Below are positions 9,687 through 21,773 of a stretch of 64,000 nt of DNA, piece by piece. Source of the stretch: Euonymus europaeus (taxonomy: Eukaryota > Streptophyta > Magnoliopsida > Celastrales > Celastraceae); the NCBI GenBank assembly GCA_963580455.1, contig OY756962.1, positions 11,922,001 through 11,986,000 of the forward strand. Direction: 5' to 3'. The notes below the pieces were generated by a model that did not search any database, was not told the DNA's origin, and saw nothing but the letters and a program-made list of their open reading frames with translations. The translations under genes were made by a program, and so were the position numbers. Position 1 is the first letter of the stretch. Every line of letters begins with the position of its first letter.

Positions 9687-12600
9687 CTATCTATGGTGGA
9701 GCTTTAGAAGGTTTTTGTCCATTTGTCATAGAAAGGTGGTGTTTTGGCATCGAAATAATCTAGGAAGCTTATACTCGTAAAATTTCACACAGAATAACAA
9801 TAAAAAGTGTACACCGAGCAACTTTGATGGCCCAAAACGGCTCAACTCTCTCGATGGAGTTGTTCTTAATAGTTTTGCAAAATATAGACCAAAATTTGTT
9901 CTCTTCACAACAAGGTAATTTACGAAGTGAATACAAGTAATTTTGGACATAAAGAAGCAATAAAAAGTGCATACCGAGCAACTTTCATGGTTCGGAATTG
10001 CTCAACTCTCCTTAGGGAGGAGCTTCTAACCATTTTGTCTACTTGTCATAGAAAGTTGGCGTTTTGGCATCGATATAATCTAGGAAGCTTACACTCATAA
10101 AATTTGACATAGAAGAACAATAAAAAGTGTACAACGAGCAACTATGATGGTCCGAAGTTGCTCAACTCTATCTATGATGGAGCTTTTAATGGTTTTTGTC
10201 CCTTTGTCATAGAAAGGTGGTGTTTTGGCATCGAAATAATCTAGGAAGCTTATACTCCTAAAATTTGACATAGAAGAACAATAAAAAGTGTACTCCGAGC
10301 AACTTTGATGGCCCAAAACTGCTCAACTCTCTCGGTGGTGTTTTTTTTAATATTTTTGCAAATCTAGACCGAAATTTGTTCTCTTGACAACAAAACAATT
10401 TACGAAACGAATACTAGCTTTTTTGGACATAAAGAAACAATAAAAAGTGCATACCGAGCAACTTCCATGGTTCAAAATTGCTCAACTCTACTTATCGTGG
10501 ACCTTTTAACAGTTTTGTCTATTTGTCATAGAAAGTTGGTGTTTTGTCATCGAAATAATCTAGGAAGCTTATACTCATAAAATTTAACATAGAAGAACAA
10601 TAAAAAGTGTACGCCGAGCAACTATGATTGTCCGAAGTTTCTCAACTCTATCAATGGTGGAGCTTTTAACAGTTTTGTCCATTTGTCATAGAAAGTTGGT
10701 GTTTTGGCGTCGAAATAATCTAGGAAGCTTATACTCATAAAATTTGACATAGAAGTCCAATAAAAAGTGCACACCGAACAACTTTGATGGCATGAAATTG
10801 CTCAACTCTCTCGGTGGAGTTGTTTTTAATAGTTTTGCCAAATTTAGACCGAAATTTGTTCTCTTGACAACAAAACAATTTATGAAGCGAATACTAGTAA
10901 TTTTGGTAATAAAGAAACAATAAAAAGTGCATACCGAGCAACCTTCATGGTCAGGAATTGCTCAACTCTCCTTATGGAGGAGCTTTTAACGGTTTTGTCT
11001 ATTTGTCTTAGAAAGTTGGTGTTTTGGCATTGAAATAATCTACGAAGCTTATATTCGTAAAATTTGACATAGAAGAACAATAAAAAATGTACACCGAGCA
11101 ACTTTGATGTTCCGAAGTTGCTCAACTCTATCTATGGTGGAGCTTTTACCGGTTTTTGTCCATTTGTCATAGAAAGGTTGGGTTTTGCCATCAAAATAAT
11201 TTACGAAGCTTATACTCGTAAAATTTGACATAGAAGAACAATAATAAGTGTACACCGAGGAACTATGATGGTCCGAAGTTTCTCAACTCTATCTATGGTG
11301 GAGATTTTGACGGTTTTTGTTCATTAGTCATGAAAAGGTGGTATTTTGGCATCGAAATAATCTAGGATGCTTATACTCGTAAAATTTGACATAGAAGAAA
11401 ATTAAAAAATTTACACCGAGCAACATTGATGGCCAAAAATTGCTGAACTCTCTCGGTGGAGTTGTTTTTAATAGTTTTGCTAAATTTACATAGAAATTAG
11501 TTCTCTTGACAACAACAAAATTTATGAAGCGAATACTAGTAATTTTGGACATAAAGAAACAATAAAAAGTGCATACCGAGCAACTTTCAAGGTTCGGAAA
11601 TGCTCAACTCTCCTTATGGAGGAACTTTTAATTGTTTTGTCTATTTGTCATAGAAAGTTGATGTTTTGGGATCGAAATAATCTAGGAAGCTTATACTCGT
11701 AAAATTTGACATTGAAGAACAATGAAAAGTATACACCGAACAACTTTGATGGCCCTAAATTGCTCAACTCTATCTATGATGTAGCTTTTAATGGTTTTTG
11801 TGCATTTGTCATAGAAGGGTGGTGTTTTGGCATCGAAATAATTTGACAGAGAATACCAATAAAAATTGTTCACCGAGCAACTTTGATGGTCTGAAGTTGC
11901 TCAATTCTATCTATGGTGATGCCTTTAACGGTTTTTGTCCATTTGTCATAGAAAGGTGGTGTTTTGGCGTCGAAATAATCTAGAAAGCTTATACTCATAA
12001 AATTTGACATAGAAGAACAATAAAAAGTGTACACAGAGCAACTTTGATGGCCCAAAACTGCTCAACTCTCTCGATGGAATTGTTTTTAATTATTTTGCCA
12101 AATATGGACCGAAATTTGTTCTCTTGACAATAAAGTAATTTACGAAGCGAATACTAGGAAGCTTATACTCGTAAAATTTGACATAGAAGAACAATAAAAA
12201 GTGTACACCGAGCAACTTTAATGGCCCGAATTTGCTCAAGTCTCTGGGAGGAGCTGTTTTTAGTAGTTTTACCAAATTTACTCCGAAATTTGTTTTCTTG
12301 ACAACAAAACAATTTACGAAGCGAATACTAGTAATTTTGGACATAAAGAAACAATAAAAAGTGCATACCGAGAAACTTTCATGGTTCGGAATAGATCAAC
12401 TCTCCTTATGGAGGAGTTTTAAAGATTTTGACTATTTGTCATAGAAAGTTGGTGTTTTGGCATCGAAATAATCTAGGAAGCTTATACTCGTAAACTTTGA
12501 CATAGAAGAACAATAAAAAGTGTACACAGAGCAACTTTGATGGTCCGAAGTTGCTCAACTCTATCTATGGTGAAGCTTTGAACTGTTTTTGTCTATTTGT

Positions 12601-15524
12601 CATAGAAAGTTGGAGTTTTGCGATCGAAATAATATAGGAAGCATATAATCATAAATTTTGACATAGAAGAACGATAAAAAGTGTACACCGAAGAACTTTG
12701 ATTGCCCGAAATTGCTCAACTCTCTCGGTGGAGTTGTTTTTAATAGTTTTGCGAAATTTAGACCGAAATTTATCTTCTTGAAAACAAAACAATTTACGAA
12801 GCGAATACTAGTAATTTTGGACATAAGGAAACAAGAAAAAGTGCATACTGGGCAACTATCGTGGTTTGGAATTGCTCAACTTTGCTTATGGAGGAGATTT
12901 TAACGGTTTTTTCTATTTGTCATAAAAAGTGAGTGTTTTGTCATCAAAATAATCAACGAAGCTTATACTCGTAAAATTTGACGTAGAAGAACAATAAAAA
13001 GTGTACACCAAGGAACTTTGATAGTTCGAAGTTGCTCAACTCTATCTATGGTGGAGCTTTTAAAGGTTTTTATCCATTTGTCATAAAAAGTTGGTGTTTT
13101 GGAATCGAAATAATCTAGGAAGCTTATACTCGTAAAATTTGACATAGAAGAACAACAAAAAGTGTACACCGAGCAACTTTGATGACCCGAATTTGCTCAA
13201 CTCTCTGGGTGGAGCTGTTTTTAATAGTTTTGCCAAATTTACACCGAAATTTGTTCTCTTGACAACAAAACAATTTACGAAGCGAATACTAGTAATTTTG
13301 GACATAAAGAAACAATAAAAAATGCATACCGAGAAACTTTCATGGTTCGGAATAGATCAACTCTCCTTATGGAGGAGCTTTTAACGATTTTGTCTATTTG
13401 TCATCGAAAGTTGGTGTTTTGGCATCGAAATAATCTAGGAAGCTAATACCCGTAAACTTTGACATAGAAGAACAATAAAAATTGTACACAGAGCAACTTT
13501 GATGGTCCGAAGTTGCTCAACTCTATCTATGGTGAAGCTTTTAACTATTTTTGTCTATTTGTCATAGAAAGGTGATGTTTTGGCATCGAAATAATCTAGG
13601 AAGCTTATACTCATAAAATTTGAAATAGAAGAACAATAAAAAGTGTACACCGAGCAACTAATGATGGTCCGAAGTTGCTCAACTATCTATGGTGAAGCTT
13701 TTAACTGTTTTTGTCTATTTGTCATAGAAAGTTGGAGTTTTGCGATCGAAATAATCTAGGAAGCTTATAATCATAAATTTTGCCATAGAAGAACAATAAA
13801 AAGGGTACACCGAGCAACTTTGATGGTCTGAAGTTGCTCAACTCTATCTATGGTGGTGCTTTTAACGGTTTTTGTCAATTTGTCATAAAAAGATGGTGTT
13901 TTGGCATCGAAATAATCTTGAAAGCTTATACTCATAAAATTTGGCATAGAAGAACAATAAAAATTGTACACCGAGCAACTTTGATCGGCCGAAGTTGCTC
14001 AACTCCATCTATGGTGGATCTTTCAATGGTTTTTGTCCATTTGTCATAGAAAGGTGATGTTTTGGCATCGAAATAATCTAGGAAGCTTATACTCATAAAA
14101 TTTGAAATAGAAGAACAATAAAAAGTGTACACCGAGCAACTATGATGGTCCAAAGTTGCTCAACTATCTATGGTGAAGCTTTTAACTGTTTTTGTCTATT
14201 TGTCATAGAAAGTTGGAGTTTTGCGATCGAAATAATCTAGGAAGCTTATAATCATAAATTTTGACGTAGAAGAACAATAAAAAGTATACACCGAAGAACT
14301 TTGATTGCCCGAAATTGCACAACTCTCCTTATGGTCGAGCTTTTAACGGTTTTGTCTATTTGTCATAGAAAGTTGGAGTTTTGCGATCGAAATAATCTAG
14401 GAAGCTTATATTCGTAAAATTTGACATAAAAGAACAATAAAAACTATACACCGAGCAACTATGATAGTCCAAAGTTGCTCAACTCTATCTATGATGGAGC
14501 TTTTAACGGTTTTTGCCCAGTTGTCATAGAAAGATGGTGTTTTGACATCGAAATAATCTAGGAAGCTTATACTCGTAAAATTTGACATAGAAAAACAATA
14601 AAAAGTGTACACCGAGCAACTTTAATGGCCCGAAATCGCTCTCTGGATGGAGCTGTTTTTAATAGTTTTGCTAAATTTACACCGAAATTTATTCTCTTAA
14701 CAAAAAAACAATTTACGAAACGAATACAGGTTATTTTGAAAATTAAGAAACAATAAAAAATGAAAACCGAGCAACTTTCAAGTTTCGGAATTGCACAACT
14801 CTCCTTATGGTCGAGCTTCTAACGGTTTTTGTCCATTAGTCATAGAAAGGTGGTGTTTTGGCATCGAAATAAACTGGGAAGCTTATACCCGTAAAATTTG
14901 ACATAGAAGAACAATAAAAAGTGTACAGAGAGCAACTTTGATGGTCCGAAGCTGCTCAACTCTATCTATGGTGAAGCTTTTAACTTTTTTTGTCTATTTG
15001 TCATAAAAAGTTGGAGTTTTGCGATCGAAATAATCTAGGAAGCTTATAATCATAAATTTTGACATAGAAGAACAATAAAAAGTGTACACCGAAGAACTTT
15101 GATTGCCCGAAATTGCTCAACTCTCACGGTGGAGTTGTTTTTAATAGTTTTGCCAAATTTACACCGAAATTTATCCTCTTGAAAACAAAACAATTTACGA
15201 AGCGAATACTAGTAATTTTGGACATAAGGAAACAATAAAAAGTGCATACCGGGCAACTATCATGGTTTGGAATTTCTCAACTTTGCTTATGGAGGAGATT
15301 TTAACGGTTTTTTCTATTTGTCATAAAAAGTTAGTGTTTTGTCATCGAAATAATCTAGGAAGCTTATACCCGTAAAATTTGACATAGAAGAACAATAAAA
15401 AGTGTACACAGAGCAATTTTGATGGTCCGAAGTTGCTCAACTCTATCTATGGTGAAGCTTTTAACTATTTTTGTCTATTTGTCATAGAAAGTTGGAGTTT
15501 TGCGATCGAAATAATCAAGGAAGC

Positions 15525-16701
15525 TTATACTCGTAAAATTTGACGTAGAAGAACAATAAAAAGTGTACACCGAAGAACTTTGATAGTCCGAAGTTGCTCA
15601 ACTCTATCTATGGTGGAGCTTTTAAAGGTTTTTGTCCATTTGTCATAGAAAGGTGATGTTTTGGAATCGAAATAATCTAGGAAGCTTATACTCGTAAAAT
15701 TTGGCATAGAAGAACAATAAAATTTTTACACCGGGCAACTTTGATGGTCTGAAGTTGCTCAACTCTATCTATGGTGGTGCTTTTAACGGTTTTTGTCCAT
15801 TTGTCATGGAAAGATGGTGTTTTGGCATCGAAATAATCTTGGAAGCTTATACTCGTAAAATTTGGCATAGATGAACAATAAAAATTGTACACCGAGCAAC
15901 ATTGATGGGCCGAAGTTGCTCAACTCTATCTATGGTGGATCTTTTAACGGTTTTTGTCCATTTGTCATATAAAGGTGATGTTTTGGCATCGAAATAATCT
16001 AGGAAGCTTACACTCATAAAATTTGAAATAGAAGAACAATAAAAAGTGTACACCGAGCAACTATGATGGTCCGAAGTTGCTCAACTCTATCTATGGGGGA
16101 GCTTTTAACGATTTTTGTCCATTAGTCATAGAAAGGTTGAGTTTTGGCATCGAATTAATCTAGGAATCTTATACTCGTAAAATTTGACATAGAAGAACAA
16201 TAAAAAGTGTACACCGAGCAACTTTGATTGCCCTAAATTGGTCAACTCTCAGGGTGGAGCTGTTTTTAATAGTTTTGCCAAATTTACACCGAAATTTGTT
16301 CTCTTGACAACAAAGTAATTTACGAAGCGAATACTAGTAATTTTGGACATAAGGAAACAATTAAAAATGTATATCGAGCAAGTTTCTTGGTTCGGAATTG
16401 CTCAACTCTCCTTATGAAGGAGCTTTTAACGATTTTGACTATTTGTCATAGAAAGTTGGTGTATTGGCATCGAAAAAATCTAGGAAGCTTATACTCGTAA
16501 AATTAGACATAAAAGGACAATAAAAGGTGTACACATAGCAACTTTGATGGTCCGAAGTTGCTCCACTCTATCTATGTTGAAGCTTTTACTATTTTTTTTC
16601 ATTGGTCGTAGAAAGGTGGTGTTTTGGCATCGAAATAATCTAGGAAGCTTATACTCGTAAAATTTGACATAAAAGAAGAATAAAAAGTGTACACCGATCA
16701 A
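15525..16701. repeat. Higher-order repeat copy, 2400-bp offset (partner about 17925-19101)
   Basis: Monomers at 15.5-16.7 kb match those at 17.9-19.1 kb far better than their neighbours, in the same order and with a constant offset of 2400 bp (15 monomers). Shared variants include the ggaatcgaaataatc and gtattggcatcgaaaaaatc forms. Confidence 0.8.
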
Positions 16702-16967
16702 CTTTGATGGACCGAAATCGCTTAACTCTCTTATGGAGGCGCTTTTAACGGTTTTGTCTATTTGTCATAGAAAGTTGTTGTTTTGGAATCGAAATAATCT
16801 AGGAAGCTTATACTCAAAAATTCGACATAGAAGAACAATAAAAAGTGTACACAGAGCAGTTTTGATGGTCCGAAGTTACTCAACTCTATCTATGGTGAAG
16901 TTTTTAACTGTTTTTGTCTATTTTTCATAGAAAGTTGGAGTTTTGCGATCGAACTAAGCTAGGAAGC

Positions 16968-18453
16968 TTATACTCGTAAAATTTGATAGAGAAGAACAAT
17001 AAAAATTGTACACCGAGCAACTTTGATGGTCCGAAGTTGCTCAACTCTATCTATCGTGGAGTTTTTAACAGTTTTTCTCCATTTGTCATAGAAAGATGGT
17101 GGTTTGACGTCGAAATAATCTAGGAAGCTTATACTCGTAAAATTTGACATAGAAAAACAATAAAAAGTGTACACCGAGCAACTTTAATGACCCGAAATCG
17201 CTCTCTGGGTTGACCTCTTTTTAATAGTTTTGCTAAATTTACACCAAAATTTATTCTCTTAACAACAAAACAATTTACGAAACGAATACAACTTATTTTG
17301 AAAATTAAGAAACAATAAAAAATGAAAACCTGGCAACTTGCGAGTTTCGGAATTGCACAACTCTCCTTATGGTCGAGCTTTTAACGGTTTTGTCAATTTG
17401 TTATAGAAAGTTGGTGTTTTGGCATCGAAATAATCTAGGAAGCTTATACCCGTAAAATTTGACATAGAAGAACAACAAAAAGTGTACACAGAGCAACATT
17501 GATGGTCCGAAGTTGCTCAACTCTATCTATGGTGAAGCTTTTAACTGTTTTTGTCTATTTGTCATTGAAAGTTGGAGTTTTGCGATCGAAATAATCTAGG
17601 AAGCTTATAATCATAAATTTTGACATAGAAGAACAATAAAAAGTGTACACCGAAGAACTTTGATTGCCCGAAATTGCTCAACTCTCTCGGTGGAGTTGTT
17701 TTTAATAGTTTTGCGAAATTGAGATAAAAAATTATCCTCTTGAAAACAAAACAATTTACGAAGCGAATACTAGTAATTTTGGACATAAGGAAACAATAAA
17801 AAGTGCATACCGGGCAACTATCATGGTTTGGAATTTCTCAACTTTGCTTATGGAGGAGATTTTAACGGTTTTTTCTATTTGTCATAAAAAGTTAGTGTTT
17901 TGTCATCGAAATAATCAACGAAGCTTATACTCGTAAAATTTGACGTAGAAGAACAATAAAAAGTGTACACCGAAAAACTTTGATAGTCCGAAGTTGCTCA
18001 ACTGTATATATGGTGGAGCTTTTAAAGGTTTTTGTCCATTTGTCATAGAAAGGTGCTGTTTTGGAATCAAAATAATCTAGGAAGCTTATACTCGTAAAAT
18101 TTGGCATAGAAGAACAATAAAAATTGTACACCGAGCAACTTTGATGGTCTTAATTTGTTCAACTCTATCTATGGTGGTGCTTTTAATGGTTTTTGTCCAT
18201 TTGTCGTGGAAATATGGTGTTTTGGCATCGAAATAATCTTGGAAGCTTATACTCGTAAAAGTTGGCATAGAAGAACAATAAAAATTGTACACCGAGCAAC
18301 TTTGATGGGCCGAAGTTGCTCAACTCTATCTATGGTGGATCTTTTAACGGTTTTTGTCCATTTGTCATAGAAAGGTGATGTTTTGGCATCGAAATAATCT
18401 AGGAAGCTTATACTCATAAAATTTGAAATAGAAGAACAATAAAAAGTGTACAC
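16968..18453. repeat. Higher-order repeat copy (partners 20283-21761 and 45976-47461)
   Basis: The monomer series at 16.97-18.45 kb reappears at 20.28-21.76 kb (offset 3308-3315 bp) and at 45.98-47.46 kb in block C (about 25,700 bp from the second copy). All three carry the gcgatcgaactaa variant, then the gaaaacaaaacaatttacgaag variant and then a gggccgaag variant in the same order. The array on the two sides of the retrotransposon island therefore belongs to one higher-order family. Confidence 0.82.
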
Positions 18454-21400
18454 CGAGCAACTATGATGGTCCGAAGTTGCTCAACTCTATCTACGGGGGA
18501 GCTTTTAACGATTTTTGTCCATTAGTCATAGAAAGGTTGTGTTTTGGCATCGAAATAATCTAGGAATCTTATACTCGTAAAATTTGATATAGAAGAACAA
18601 TAAAAAGTGTACACCGTGCAACTTTCATTGCCCTAAATTGGTCAACTCTCTGGGTGGAGCTGTTTTTAATAGTTTTGCCAAATTTACACCGAAATTTGTT
18701 CTCTTGACAACAAAACAATTTACGAAGCGAATACTAGTAATTTTGGACATAAGGAAACAATTAAAAGTGTATATCGAGCAACTTTCTTGGTTCGGAATTG
18801 CTCAACTCTCCTTATGATGGAGCTTTTAACGATTTGGACTATTTGTCATAGAAAGTTGGTGTATTGGCATCGAAAAAATCTAGGAAGCTTATACTCGTAA
18901 AATTAAACACAGAAGGACAATAAAAAGTGTACACATAGCAACTTTGATGGTCCGAAGTTGCTCAACTCTATCTATGGTGAAGCTTTTACTATTTTTTTTC
19001 ATTTGTCGTAGAAAGGTGGTGTTTTGGCATCGAAATAATATAGGAAGCTTATACTCGTAAAATTTGACATAGAAGAAGAATAAAAAGTGTACACCGATCA
19101 ACTTTGATGGACCGAAATCGCTTAACTCTCTCGATGGAGTTGTTTTTAATTGTTTTGCCAAATTTAGACCGAAACTAGTTCTCTTGACAACAAAACAATT
19201 TACGAAGCGAACTCTAGTAATTTTGGACATAAAGAAACAATAAAAAGTGAATACCGAGCAACTTTCATGGTTCGGAATTGCTCGACTCTCCTTATGGAGG
19301 AGCTTTTAACGGTTTTGTCTATTTGTCATAGAAAGTTATTGTTTTGGAATCGAAATAATCTAGGAAGCTTATACTCGTAAAATTCGACATAGAAGAACAA
19401 TAAAAAGTGTACACAGAGCAAAACAATTTACGAAGCGAAATTTGTTCTCTTGACAACAAAACAATTTACGAAGCGAATACTAGTAATTTTGGACATAAGG
19501 AAACAATTAAAAGTGTATATCGAGCAACTTTCTTGGTTCGAAATTGCTCAACTCTCCTTATGAAGGAGCTTTTAATGGTTTTTGTCCATTTGTCATAGAA
19601 AGGTGGTGTTTTGACATCGAAATAATCTAGGAAGCTTATAGTCGTAAAATTTCACGGAGAAAAACAATAAAAATTGTACACCGAGCAACTTTTATGGTCC
19701 GAAGTTGCTCAACTCTATCTACGGTGAAGCTTTTACTATTTTTGTTCATTTGTCATAGAAAGGTGGTGTTTTGGCATCGAAATAATCTAGGAATCTTATA
19801 CTCGTAAAATTTGACATAGAAGAAGAATAAAAAGTGTACACCGATCAATTTTGATGGACCGAAATCGCATAACTCTCTCGATGGAGTTGTTTTTAATTGT
19901 TTTGCCAAATTTAGACCGAAACTAGTTCTCTTGACAACAAAACAATTTGTGAAGCGAACTCTAGTAATTTTGGACATAAAAAAACAATAAAAAGTGCATA
20001 CCGAGCAACTTTCATGGTTCGGAATTGCTCGACTCTCCTTATGGAGGAGCTTTTAACGGTTTTGTCTATTTGTCATAGAAAGTTGTTGTTTTGGAATCGA
20101 AATAATCTACGAAGCTTATACTCGTAAAATTCGACATAGAAGAACAATAAAAAGTGTACACAGAGCAACTTTGATGGTCCGAAGTTGCCCAACTCTATCT
20201 ATGGTGAAGCTTTTAACTTTTTTTGTCTATTTGTCGTAGAAAATTGGAGTTTTGCGATCGAACTAAGCTAGGAAGCTTATACTCATAAAATTTGATAGAG
20301 AAGAACAATAAAAATTGTACACCGAGCAACTTTGATGATCCAAAGTCGCTCAACTCTATCTATCGTGGAGCTTTTAACGGTTTTTGTCCATTTGTCATAG
20401 AAAGATGGTGTTTTAACATCGAAATAATCTAGGAAGCTTATACTCGTAAAATTTGACATAGAAAAACAATAAAAAGTGTACACCGAGCAACTTTAATGGC
20501 CCGAAATCGATCTCTGGGTGGAGCTGTTTTTAATAGTTTTGCTAAATTTACACCGAAATTTATTCTCTTAACAACAAAACAATTTACGAAACGAATACAA
20601 GTTATTTTGAAAACTAAGAAACAATAAAAAATGAAAACCGAGCAACTTTCAAGTTTCGGAATTGCACAACTCTCCTTATGGTCGAGCTTTTAACGGTTTT
20701 GTCAATTTGTTATAGAAAGTTGGTGTTTGGGCATCGAAATAATCTAGGAAGCTTGTACCTGTAAAATTTGACATAGAAGAACAATAAAAAGTGTACACAG
20801 AGCAACTGTGATGGTCCGAAGTTGCTCAACTCTATTTAATGTGAAGCTTTTAACTGTTTTTGTCTATTTGTCATAGAAAGTTGGAGTTTTGCGATCGAAA
20901 TAATCTAGGAAGCTTATAATCATAAATTTTAACATAGAAGAACAATAAAAAGTGTACACCGAAGAACTTTGATTGCCCGAAATTGCTCAACTCTCTCTGT
21001 GGAGTTGTTTTTAATAGTTTTTCGATATTTAGATCGAAATTTATCCTCTTGAAAACAAAACGATTTACGAAGCGAATACTAGTAATTTTGGACATAAGGA
21101 AACAATAAAAAGTGCATACCGGGCAACTATCATGGTTTGGAATTTCTCAACTTTGCTTATGGAGGAGATTTTAACGGTTTTTTCTATTTTCATAAAAAGT
21201 TAGTGTTTTGTCATTGAAATAATCAACGAAGCTTATACTCGTAAAGTTTGACGTAGAAGAACAATAAAAAGTGTACACCGAGGAACTTTGATAGTCCGAA
21301 GTTGCTCAACTCTATCTATGGTGCAGCTTTTAAAGGTTTTTGTCCATTTGTCATAGAAAGATGGTGTTTTGGAATCGAAATAATCTAGGAAGCTTATACT

Positions 21401-21773
21401 CGTAAAATTTGGCATAGAAGAACAATAAAAATTGTACACCGAGCAACTTTGATGGTCTGAAGTTGCTCAGCTCTATCTATGGTGGTGCTTTTAACGGTTT
21501 TTGTCCATTTGTCATGGAAAGATGGTGTTTTGGCATCGAAATAATCTTGGAAGCTTATACTCGTAAAATTTGGCATAGAAGAACAATAAAAATTGTACAC
21601 CGAGCAACTTTGATGGGCCGAAGTTGCTCAACTCTATCTATGATGGATCTTTTAACGGTTTTTGTCCATTTGTCATGGAAAGATGGTGTTTTGGCATCGA
21701 AATAATCTAGGAAGCTTATACTCATAAAATTTGAAATAGAAGAACAATAAAAAGTGTACACCGAGCAACTATG

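Larger units (their letters stand above)
8303..21773. repeat. Satellite array, block B (about 84 monomers)
   Basis: Continuous head-to-tail array with a period of 159-161 bp. A-type monomers carry ctatctatggtggagc; B-type monomers carry a tctctcg-tggagttg start, ttgttctcttgac and aatttacgaagcg; C-type monomers carry ctccttatggaggagc. B-type monomers recur about every 480 bp at 8.4-10.9 kb and every 480-640 bp after that. A and C types have an AAGCTT site that B types lack. Larger repeats are superposed (offsets 961, 2400 and about 3310 bp). The many 60-113-residue open frames here are repeat-encoded and are not called as genes. The block stops cleanly at a copia LTR. Confidence 0.96.

Noticed and set aside
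8171..21761. Dozens of minus- and plus-strand open frames of 60-113 codons in satellite DNA (for example the recurring YTFYCSSMSNFTSISFLDYFDAKT type)
   Set aside because: They are translations of the repeat monomer in a few frames. They recur with the 160-bp period, start and stop with monomer variants, and carry no known domain. The same applies to block C.
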